Shown piece by piece: positions 54,565-64,000 of a DNA stretch of 64,000 nt; the first letter of the stretch is position 1; each line of letters starts with the position of its first letter. Location of the stretch: positions 39,244,001 to 39,308,000 of the forward strand of contig OX485806.1 of the NCBI GenBank assembly GCA_950295325.1, read 5' to 3'. The position numbers and the translations under genes are program-made. The stretch is from Polytrichum commune (lineage: Eukaryota; Streptophyta; Polytrichopsida; Polytrichales; Polytrichaceae). The notes below the pieces were generated by a model that saw only the letters and a list, made by a program, of their open reading frames with translations, was not told the DNA's origin and made no database searches.

Positions 54565-57500
54565 TCATTCAACGTGGGTTGCTTCTTCTGCGATCCGAGC
54601 AAGGTTGTCTTTTGCAAAAGTTATGTACTTTTGAGGGATGGACACTGATCCACTATGATTTTTCCGTGGTTTCCATGCTATGAATATGGAATCTATATCT
54701 ACCCAAGAAGGACTGTGCTCAGAATCCACCTTCCACCAAAAGTGTTGGTTTGTATCCCAGCCTGTATAATGCCGAACAACATCTTCATTCCGTGTTGTCG
54801 GTTGGTAGTACTCTACTTGTATTTGTCGAAAATGAGGGCTGGAAGTTACAAAATTTGGTTTGGACAAAGCTTTTGCCACCCACACTGGCTTTGCATATGT
54901 CTCATCTCCAGGATGCAAAATGAGCATATAACCTTCATGACAATCCATTGCAATGCGGAAAGATGGTGGGGGACGACTACTAGCAGCCCCACGTAATGGT
55001 CGTCCACATCAAACTCCTCTCGAACCTCTCCATTTCCCAAAAGACTAGCCTCCGAAGGTTGTACATTGACACGTGTTTGTGGCCAAAACCCATGCCTTTA
55101 AGTAAGGGGTGTATTTTGATGAAGGTTTGCCAAAACGCCACGAACACGTGTCCAATATTGTATCCAACTTCTGCAACGAAGCCAACACGATCCACCAACA
55201 TCCGCTACCCTCAAACTCTCCCAATATTGTATGAAGTCTGATATGCCTTTACCAATATCCTCCAAATTCTTCATTGGTATTGGTTTGCAAGGCTTAGGCT
55301 CTCCGTCTGGCAACATCGTCCTTCCCTCCCCATCAACACGCCATACAAGGAGACCCTCCGGCGAGCTCCAGTCTTGTGACGTGCACAACAACTTGTATTG
55401 CATGGCCGGGACACCATCGTCACGCACGTAGAACCGAAATTGTTGTGCCTTCGTATGCCCGATCAATCGGTGAGCTCCACTTCGAATATACGGTTCTATA
55501 AATGCCTTGAAGTCGGGAACCTTCCTCGATCATATGGGGGATGACGGGAATGTTCTCCAAATCCATGTACGACTGCATCAACAATGGGATTGTTGGAAAA
55601 TCCTCCTCGCGCAACTTCATGCTCCACCGCCCAAAAGATGCATCAATATCATCGTGCGTGTGGCCTACCAATAGAAAGGACACAAAAACCTCTTTGAAAA
55701 TGGCTTTCGCAACCAACAACGACCAAATTGCAAAAACATATCTACTTTTATTGTCCTTGGCACAATTGTCCAATTGGACACGCAGAGTTTGGGGCAAATT
55801 TTTGGCAATCACATCCTCACTTGGTGGCTCCGGCAACGAGTGCAGGCATACATCGCTTCCATCCAAGACCGCTTCATATAGAGGTGTTGATCCCGAGTTT
55901 TCAAATAACAATCTTGATGAATAGGACGACGGTTTCTCCAAATCATGTAAAAGCTTTGAAAATGACCCTATCGCGTGGTTTGAATCCGCCGGATACAAAT
56001 CAAGAGCATAATGAGCATACTTAACATCACCATGTCTATGTGCAATCATTCCTGCAATGCCAACCCAATGGTTTAATATTCAACTATAATACAAAAAAAT
56101 TCACATGGTATACATCTATGGCCCCAAGTACAAACCTAAAAGTACAAAATTGTGTTTAGGTAATGCAATGCAATTGTTTTCAAAATCACCTGTAACCGAT
56201 ACAGGAAGCTTAAAAAAGCCGTCCGTGGTTTTTATTCGATTTGCAAAACATGGTGAGGTTGTTTTGGCATGGTCCATTTTGTCATGGATGATTGTAAGGA
56301 CCTCCAAAGGCCTAGAGATGGACAAAGCTCTATTTGTGTAGTAATCATTACGATGTGCCTCTTGCATGTTTACATGCTTGAAATAGTTCATTTGATGTGT
56401 TGCATAGGACTCTGTCCCCATCGTGTGTGCATCTCGAAGGCGTTTCAACTTCTTGCATTTGGAACAACGGACAAATTTGTCGCCTCGTCTTTTTGTGATG
56501 TATTCGCTAAAGTTTGATTTTTTTATTGCACTTAGTTTTGACAACGAAATTGGGTCCAACCCAGCCTTCTCGCCAACTGCATTTACGTCCAACAATATGT
56601 CTTTCCATTTCGTGTCTGTAGGAAGAACCTTCTCCACAACCTTTTCACCGGTTGCGAGTGTGCATGTTTTGTGCAGCATTGCATCGGCAAGGGGGACAAT
56701 GATGGTTGCCAGAGTGGATGTTGCTTGTCTCGTTGCTTCCTTTGGTTTCTTTAAGCCCGTGTTCCTATGGTGACGGGAACGGCGGCCTTCCTTGGCATAA
56801 GCGGCTTGTCTATAAAATTCCGCTTTTGACACACCGTGAATGGTGTACCATGCCGTACAACACACGTCTATGCTCTAAAGGGTTATGACCTTGCGACCCA
56901 CTCCGTTCACATGTATCGCCCTATGGACATCAAGTTTTTTGGTGGATCTTAGACGGAAATTTCCAAGCCACATTTCCTCGCAAATGGCCTTCAATTTATC
57001 CCTTGGGAACAATTGGCAACAACGACGTACACAACAATCCTTTGTGGCAACTTCTCTAATAGACTCCTCACAGAGCAACCTTTGACGTTTACACTCATTT
57101 GCAGACGGAGTAGGACGTGCCAATGTATTGTACTTCCGTAGGCTTTTGCATGGCCGAATATTTGCTTGGAGCTCCTGTTGGATTTGGATGTGTCGTCGCT
57201 CATGGTTATGCAAGCTAACCCCCTCAATTGTCACATTCTTCAACAGCCACCTTCGCAACGAGAACCTATGAGTTGGATTCACTTCGGAATGTATGAGTGA
57301 TTCCAATATAACAACTCCAACGTCCTCGGTGCCAAGGGGATTTTCATCAATGCAATCTTGTGGATGTGTGTTACGACAAATACCCTCCGCCACAGCAACT
57401 CCACTGTCATTAACAAGTACCACATCCAAATTCACCCATGAAGTTCGTGAAAGCCCCGCACATTCCACAATGGGGCAAAAAGGGGCAGATGGCGAAGGAC

Positions 57501-57633
57501 TCCCCAAATGACCTTCATCTGCACTGTCATCAAAACTATCCTCCCCGACAATGTCTAGCTCATCCCCAGACGAAGATTGGGTGTTGCCCATGTCTTCAGA
57601 GAAGGGATCCCCTCTTGCACCAACTCCCTCCAT
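54565..57633 (-). pseudogene. Transposase pseudogene of the second element
   Basis: Clearly homologous to the 49542-52617 gene over its length: N-terminal block (SWVNLDVVLVNDSG), KDCCVRRCC, the C-x2-C block CSKCKK, KMDHAKTT, QLDNCAKDNK and VGHTHDDIDASFGRWS are all present in order. The intron position is conserved (56189-56052, phase 1). It is broken by an in-frame TAG at 56875, where the intact copy has Glu, and by frame changes near 55510-55460 and 55100-54980. The start ATG 57633 follows an acceptor-like GTGTGTAG, as in the intact gene. Not expected to make a full protein. Confidence 0.8.
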
Positions 57634-57833
57634 TGCGCCTACACACATGCACATGAAACCTCAACAAACATGGACACAATGTAAGGGTCCAAAAGAATCA
57701 AATATTGAAAAATGCAAGACATCATGATGAATGGGGACACCAAGGATAACGACATTTGTAACACAACTACAATGTGAACTCCCAATACTGTGCGCAAGTC
57801 CAAAAAAAGTGCCAGAAAATATTTTGGGAGGGG

Positions 57834-58248
57834 GTTTGGGTCGACCGACCTAAACCCTATGGCACCATGGATTGAGGGCCATCCACAGCTTGCCCATGGG
57901 ATGGGGTCGGGTTTCGGTCGACCGACTCAAAGCTTGTACAATGATGGGTTCAGGGCCATTCAGAATTCGATCACGCTGTGGGAAAAAGTTTGGGTCGACC
58001 GAACCAAACCTTCTCATGGTCAAACTACAGCCGCCCAAGTTGGGGTAGAGGTTTGGGTCGACCGACCCAAACTTTCTCAGGATAAATCCACCCACACTGG
58101 GTAGGGGTTTGGGTCGGTCGATCCAAACATTGGATGTGATGTGTTATGGTTCGTACTCTGTCCGTCCAAACCTTCTGAATATATTGGTTAAGGGCCATTA
58201 ACAATTCGTTGACGGTCTGCAAAAAAGTTTGGGTCGACCGACCCAAAC
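57834..58248. repeat. Six dispersed dyads of the second family
   Basis: Copies at 57834-57855, 57911-57932, 57988-58009, 58051-58072, 58107-58128 and 58227-58248. Consensus arms GTTTGGGTCG and CGACCCAAAC with centre AC. The 58107 copy has centre GT, i.e. the opposite orientation. All lie upstream of the transposase pseudogene. Confidence 0.9.
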
Positions 58249-58290
58249 CTTCTGAAAGGTCATACTGAAACCGCCCACACTGGGGGAGGG

Positions 58291-58620
58291 GTTTGGGTCG
58301 ACTGACCCAAACCTCATAAGGGTCAGACTAAAACCCTAAATACTAGTGGAGGGGTTTGGGTCGACCGATCCAAACCTCATAAAGGTCAGACTAAAACCCT
58401 AAACACTAGTGGAGGGGTTTGGGTCGACCGACCCAAACCTCATAAGGGTCAGACTAAAACCCTAAACACTAGTGGAGGGGTTTGGGTCGACCGACCCAAA
58501 CCTCATAAGGGTCAGACAAAAATCCTAAACACTAGTGCAGGGGTTTGGGTCGACCGACCCAAACCTCATAAGGGTCAGACTCAAAACCCCCCAACACTAG
58601 TGGAAAGGTTTAGGTCGCCC
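58291..58620. repeat. 63-bp tandem array, each unit with one dyad
   Basis: Dyads start at 58291, 58354, 58417, 58480 and 58543, exactly 63 bp apart. Between them is a shared text with CTCATAAGGGTCAGACTAAA and CCCTAAACACTAGTGGAGG. A decayed half-dyad follows near 58606. Recent tandem amplification of a single dyad unit. Confidence 0.93.
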
Positions 58621-59470
58621 AATTACACCACAAAATCCGGCGTATAATGCGGCGGATATTGCGAGGTGTGTTGAATTTGAGCTCATTGCAAAATTCACGG
58701 TGGGCTTGCATGCTGTGGATAGGTGCTCATGAACTTGCATGCTATGGATAAGTGCTCATGAACGGCAGCATGCACGAACCTTGAAGTACAGCTCCGACTA
58801 AGAGTTCTCTCTACGAATTCAGGAGTGGGAGAAGAGAAAAAAAAAACCGACTTTTGGGGGGTGCGCCCCTTTATACTATCCACCTCCGCTTCCCCGACTT
58901 CCTCATTGGATGCATTTCCCGCCTTGTTCTCTTGCAGAGGTTATTTCAAACCTCCTGACATAATTCCCCGTTTTCTGTTTATTGTAGAAAATGCGCATCT
59001 ATCAATGCCCCTCTGATACCCCAGCTGTCATACGACTTAGTCTATGATGTTTTATTTTTATTTTTTTTGTGGATATGACATACGCCATTGGGAGGAAGGG
59101 TGGCGGCCACATTAATTTTTTCAAGTGTCATGACGGTATATTTTAACCAATATGTAGACCCAAACACAACTCCATTCAATGTTTTCAAGTGTAAACCTAT
59201 TTAGGTGGGGTTTGGGCCATTTGGAGGCTACAATTATGAGAGAGTTTCCAAGGCTTGAGGCCATTGTCATGATGAATAAAATTATTTATTTGTCTCCCTT
59301 AAACCCTAAACCCTAGAATATTACTCTATTATCTCGCATGCAAGTTTGTGGCAATGACGAACATATGTGGACGTTGTTAAGGGGATACTAACTACCAATG
59401 TTCCTTTTTAGTTCAATCTTTTAATGTTACTTGAATCCATCCTCAAGTTCACTTCAAGTTTACTAATGTG
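58621..59470. other. No supportable gene
   Basis: Short frames only. Includes CCCTAAA units at 59299-59313. Confidence 0.45.
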
Positions 59471-59471
59471 T

Positions 59472-60310
59472 GTGACCAAAACATCCAAAATTGGACCCTA
59501 AACCCTTATAACATCCACATAGTGAAATACATATTGACTAAATACCAAACCAATTAGGATATCATGTTTAAACGTCCCATATAACATATTAACATGATCA
59601 AGATTGTATTTACTATGACCTTCCGATTAGACTCTTCTTCATATTATGCAAACAATATCTATTATATCTTCCTCCATTATCTAATACACGTGGAGAGAAC
59701 AATGAATAACAACATGATTGCTTGAATGGCTTCATTTGATGTTGTGCTTCTCCGATTTTTTTTTACATCACATTCCATATATTAAATACATCATGAACCA
59801 TGGTTTATTAGCGACTATGTGATTCCCTAAAGTGAGCAAAACATCCAAAGTTGGACCCCTAACCCCTAATAACATTCACAACATTTCATGTTATTTGAAT
59901 AAACACAAGACCAATCAATATATCGCGTTTAAACGTCTCAAATAACAAATTAACATAATCAAGATCGTCTTTACTATAACCTTCTTTACTATAAGACTCT
60001 TCTCACCAGTAAGACAATGTTATACATTGACATTGGATAGATTAATATGTTATAACCCTGTCTCCTAAACCCTGTCTCCTTAAACCCTAAACACCAAATG
60101 TAGTAGTGGTTCACTGATGCCCCCATATACAAACAACATCTATTTTATCTTGCGCCATCATCTAATATACATGGAGGGAACATTGAATAACAACATGATT
60201 GCTTGAATGGCTTCATTTGATGTTGTGCTTCTCCGATTTACTCTTATATCACAATCTATATATTAAATATATCATGAACCATGGTTTATTGGCGACTATG
60301 TGATTCGTCA
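59472..60310. repeat. Large direct duplication, two diverged units
   Basis: 59472-59836 and about 59837-60310 share, in order, 'aacatccaaa-ttggacccctaa', 'gtttaaacgtc', 'aacatgattgcttgaatgg', 'cttctccgattt' and 'atcatgaaccatggttta'. The second unit carries an extra ~110 bp insertion (about 59990-60120). Confidence 0.75.
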
Positions 60311-60819
60311 AAGTCACGATCTAAGGGATGTACTTAAAACTTGAGCATGTTAGCATTTTGAAATAATGATCATGCATTTCAAAACCCTTACAAAATGCAG
60401 TTGGGGAAGGTATTCATTTAATAGGCTCCACACTCAAGTATTCTAAATTGTTCCACATGTTGGGGGGTGTGGGTAATCTTTTTTTTTCATTCAATATCGT
60501 GTGAGTTGTTGGCATCATTGGTAAAGTCTAAATGTCAATGATTACATCGTTAAATATCACGCAATTATATGGTTTTTCTAACATGCTCAAACAAAAGAGA
60601 AACCAATGCCTTCAATGATTTTGGAAAATTTAGGGTATGGTGTCATGTAAGTAGGGGTTAAGTATTAGTTTAGCATAAAGTTTTGTTGTAAGAATGCATT
60701 GGCTATATAAATGGTTAGTTTTGTAGAATAACACATTTTATGTAGCACCTTAGGGTACTCCAGAGTTCTTTGAAAAAACTAATAAGGGTTTAGAGCAGCA
60801 TCCGGCAAGAACCTAAACC

Positions 60820-60911
60820 CTAAAATTCGCTAATTTGAGATTTTCTCTTCTCTCAAATTAATATATGGACCACAACAACATAGTGTAATGTTTGGGTCGT
60901 CCTACCTAAAC
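60820..60911 (+). mobile_element. Third terminus-like sequence with one dyad
   Basis: 60826-60872 repeats the 54050-54082 terminus (ATTCG-TAATTTGAGATTTT, TCTCAAATTAATATATGGA) in the same orientation. It is followed at 60890-60911 by a dyad of the second family with arms GTTTGGGTCG and CTACCTAAAC. Either a truncated third element or a rearranged end of the second. Confidence 0.5.
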
Positions 60912-61259
60912 CATCTCTAAGTGATACGACAGCTGTCACGCCATTTGGTGGCGGGTTAGTTAAATAGTCTTCTCAAGTCCTAATAAGGACGAAAGTTTAT
61001 GTAACTTAGTCAATATGGCCATCTAATGACCATAGGGGGGCTAAAGTGATGTTTTTGAGGAGTTTGAGTGTGAAAATGGTCATTTCGGGGCTACTTGGAG
61101 GTGGTTATCTTCCAAATCAGCACACTCTTCCCTCATTCTCTTCAAGTTTTGTTGTTGATAGGTGTTTGTTGGAGTTTAGGAGATGATGCCTTGAAGGCTT
61201 GATGTATTGATGGCGGTTTGCCACATACTAGTCTATGAAGGATTTCCCCTTGGAGACTC
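60912..61259. other. No gene seen
   Basis: Short stretch between the terminus-like repeat and the retroelement fragment, without recognisable features. Confidence 0.4.
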
Positions 61260-62760
61260 TTAATACTTTGTAGCAACACTAGTCCAATTGAGATAAAGTA
61301 GAAGCTTGCTTGAAAAAAAGTGAAGCTTATTATTGTGTGTCTTGAATGTCAAGTTGTTTTGTATTGAAAGTTCTTTAAGGTATGAGCGAGACGTAACTAC
61401 ACGACAGATTGTGGTAACGATATGTAGTGATACGATATCTTTGTACCTCACCAACATCCCACGCATGTGGTTTGGGGAAGGCCCATCTTTCCTAGCCTCC
61501 CCATGAGTTCCTTGGAGTTGCTCTAATTGAAATACGACCATTATTTGTTCATTGTTCATTTGGTCCAGTGAGACCAAATTCAACTTGGGTCCACCTACCA
61601 TAAGAGTCCTTGTCAATTTGAAATTCAACTTTTTACCACCATGGCACATTACAAGCACACAGCAAGCTCACCGGCTTGCGCCTCACATCTATCATGTGAG
61701 TTTCAAAGAAGGTGATCTTTACAATGATATGCACCTTATTTATTTTACATAGTGTGAAATCTTGACAAAAATCCAATGTCCCACATTAAAAGGTTACATG
61801 CATCGCCGCCTCCTTTGCCTCATGTAGTTCGCCCTTTGCAAACCGCACATTGGTGGGCTTGCTTGCTCTACCGGTCGGCAAACCCCAACTCCCTTGTGAG
61901 CTTTGGGCTCATGAAGGAGTACTAGCCTCTTTGTCAACCTATGAGACATTTCTCCCATTCATTTGAGCCTCAAGGTACAAAATACTTGGCCTCGGCTTAA
62001 GGCTACTAGCCTTGGCCACAAAGCCATCGTCTAACATTTGGTCCTCGGCAACCACATGATTTTGGCTTGGTTCGCAAAGCCAACTTTTAACATTTCCTCC
62101 GCGGCACAAATATGATTTGGCTTAGTACCATAAAACCAACTTCTAACATTCCGCTCATGGCACAAATACGATTTGGCTTGATACCACAAATCCACCTTCT
62201 AATACTCCGTCCGCGGCACAAACACGTTTTGCTTTGGTAGCACAAAGCCACCTTTTAACATTCCGTCCACGGCACGAGCATGAATTGCCTTGGTAGCATA
62301 AAGCCACCTTTCAACATTCCATGCACGGCACAAGCATGTATTGTCTTGGTATAATGGGCCAAACTACTTGCGCTTATTTCCTTGGGACCTATTTCGGCTA
62401 AAGCCACTTTGTGGTGATGTGCCGCCCAACTTCTTTTTGGGACCATCCGGCTTCAATGCTCTTCAAATCTTCAATGCTCCCCAATACATCCTCAAGAAGC
62501 TTTGGGGACTTGAACATGGTAATCACCACCCGCTTTTGAAACCCACCTAAAACGATGCATTTCTTAGAAAGCTCGTCCATCTAAGATGTACGATTCATTT
62601 GGATGTAAAATTCGCACATTTACGCTTTAAGAAACCCGCATGCCTCATTTGCATCAAGTTCATTTCAACATTCCCACCTTCTAAGCATTTCAACATACCC
62701 ATCATTGTCATTAGAATTAATGGTATGGTCAAAATCCACTTGCACATGATCCTTGTCAAA
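61260..62760 (-). mobile_element. Retroelement interior fragment, second copy of the left-edge element
   Basis: 61493-62755 matches 1-1400 in the same orientation with many substitutions, including the protease-like segment, the CAAACCGCAC/CTCTACC-type blocks and the tandem repeat (62030-62360). Similarity stops near 62755; no LTR or primer-binding site follows, so this copy is truncated. 61260-61492 extends the internal sequence beyond what is visible at the left edge. Confidence 0.75.
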
Positions 62761-62792
62761 TTGTTCAAGGTTGAAAACCTTAGTAGAGGGCT

Positions 62793-62816
62793 GTGAGCCC
62801 AATATCGCGCTCACAC
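62793..62816. repeat. LTR-end-like inverted repeat
   Basis: TGTGAGC and GCTCACA face each other across ten bases. They equal the outer ends of the TGTGAG...CTCACA LTR family in this window, and the first eleven bases equal the start at 63817. May be an LTR start or a collapsed LTR. Confidence 0.35.
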
Positions 62817-63816
62817 GGGTTTTAATTCCTAAAAATTGTTAGAACTTTGACTTAGGGAATTGCTCAAGTCAATTGAAAAGATAAAAAGAGTGATGTTGGT
62901 TAGCATTGATTGGAGTTATGTTAAGTTTGATTTCAGGTTAATTAGGAGGCTTTGATTTTAGTTGAACTAGGCTTAAGATTAGCGAGGATTGGGCGGTGCT
63001 TAAGGCAAGGTTCAAGGATGGGTTTTAGAGTCGGATTAGGATCCCTCCTGCCCATTTTAGGAAGGGGCGGGGTTTAGAGGATAAACCCTGAATTCAAAGG
63101 CTAGGAGAGCGCGGAAAAGGAGCTCTGCTCCAGCTCTCTCGCTCTCGGTAGGAGAAGCCTCATGGGCCGAGAATGACACTCTCTATGTGACCGAATTCGG
63201 GAGGATAGCTAGCGTGAGCGTTCCCAGATGGTGGCTAGGATCGGAGAAGGATGAGGTACATGCTCCTTGGGCCTCGCCAAATGGGAGTTTTCAAGGACAG
63301 AAGGAGGCGGCAGGCTGATGGTTGAGGAGAGATTTGGCTGAGCTAGGCACTGGGCCAAGATGAGACGAGGAATCCTCTGGGGCGGCAAATGGTAGGAAGG
63401 CGAGCTGGATGTTCTGAGAGGAATGAAGGAGGAGTGAGGGGATCAAAGCTCGAATGCGGCTCTTGTATCAGATTCACACTGAAGGCAGGAATCCGGGAAT
63501 GAGGTCGCGGAATTATGGACATTGCAACAGTGGCTAACAGGGAGGGGGATGAACCAGGGGTAGCTGCGACAGAGTGTTGTGCTCTGGGTGCTGAGACAAC
63601 ATAGGTCCCGATTTTGTCGGGGACGAAGCAAAGTGCCTGCTCCCCTCAAAAATTCCATTGATTCCCGAACTGAGACAGATGCGGTTGGGTGCCTGCACAC
63701 ACTGGCTGGTTGCAAGGAGACAGTTTCCAGCAGCTCACCAGCGGAAGCCCTGGTGCTTCACTACAGGCCAAGGGGGAGGGAGGTTACCTCCTGGAGTTGC
63801 ATTCGGTACTGGCTGG
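62817..63816. other. GC-richer sequence without a supportable gene
   Basis: Composition rises from about 63000 on. A purine run (AAGGGGGAGGGAGG, near 63770) lies some 35 bp before the LTR-like start. The frames present have no recognisable domain. Confidence 0.35.
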
Positions 63817-64000
63817 TGTGAGCCCAAATCCCCCACCCTTAAGTGCGTCGGTGTCCTGGTGGGATCATTGGGTTCACTCATCTTAACTCTACCCCCTTAA
63901 ACCTCAAGAGGTTTGGATGCAACTGTTAGGGAAGTAATGTGCACACATGCTTTATTATGAGAATAAGAACTTCTTATGGTATCTGTACATTGGTGCCCCT
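63817..64000 (+). repeat. LTR-like start running off the right edge
   Basis: Begins TGTGAGCCCAAATCCCCC followed by ACCCTTAAG, close to the first ~30 bases of the LTRs at 23759 and 33008, then diverges. Probably a related but distinct LTR family. Confidence 0.55.

Larger units (their letters stand above)
54030..60820. mobile_element. Second, decayed transposon of the same family (right end uncertain)
   Basis: It starts with a terminus matching the large transposon (TAACACTATATTCGTTAA at 54033) and carries a homologous transposase pseudogene in the opposite direction (57633 to 54565). The gene stop lies ~530 bp from the terminus, like the first element. Its own dyad family lies at 57834-58564. 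No inverted partner terminus was found; 60820 is only where another terminus-like sequence begins, so the right limit is a guess. Confidence 0.5.

Noticed and set aside
57834-58564. CRISPR-like array of short repeats
   Set aside because: Repeats are spaced regularly only where the intervening text is itself repeated, there are no unique spacers, and the context is a plant transposon with introns. These are dyads in a tandem array.

Overview
This is nuclear DNA from a land plant, and I infer a bryophyte, probably a moss. The evidence is spliceosomal introns, TTTAGGG-type telomere-like tracts, plant-style Ty3/gypsy and Mutator-like elements, and a resistance-type gene that joins an N-terminal protein kinase to NB-ARC and leucine-rich repeats. 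That kinase-NBS-LRR layout is the class described from mosses. There is no bacterial or organellar organisation. Almost every recognisable gene belongs to a mobile element or has been broken by one.

Layout. 1-2.5 kb: 5' part of an LTR retrotransposon (minus orientation, with a tRNA-iMet primer-binding site). It is nested in the SWIM exon of a decayed Mutator-like transposase gene (2.5-5.3 kb). 5.6-7.6 kb: GC-rich unassigned repeat. 9.8-11.3 kb: foldback element with minisatellite arms. 11.3-19 kb: no gene I can support. 19.1-23.76 kb: kinase-NB-ARC-LRR gene with a frameshift and an altered P-loop, cut off inside its 17th LRR. 23.76-35.22 kb: complete, probably young Ty3/gypsy element with one unbroken 2079-residue Gag-Pol frame.

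36.76-53.17 kb is the most interesting part. I interpret it as one ~16.4-kb DNA transposon with 32-bp terminal inverted repeats (29/32 matching) and an 8-bp target duplication (AAGATTAA). It carries an apparently intact two-exon DDE-like transposase gene (plus strand) and, on the minus strand, a decayed gene combining a ParB-like domain, a degenerate DNA-methylase-like domain and a coiled coil, followed by an FCP1/HAD-like phosphatase gene. At least 19 copies of a 22-bp dyad (10-bp arms TTTACGGACG / CGTCCGTAAA around a 2-nt centre) lie in its introns and gene leaders, and one more lies inside a coding frame.

54.03 to about 60.8 kb is a second, related, decayed element facing the other way. 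Its transposase is homologous to the first, but its dyads have a different sequence (arms GTTTGGGTCG / CGACCCAAAC) with the same 10-2-10 design, and they again lie upstream of the transposase gene. A third terminus-like copy with one dyad is at 60.8 kb. 61.3-62.8 kb is a second copy of the retroelement interior seen at the left edge, and 62.8-64 kb holds LTR-like ends.

Working model (inference): this transposon family carries element-specific dyad sites in its own leaders and introns. The sites are probably read by the transposase or the ParB-like protein, and they change sequence together with the element lineage.
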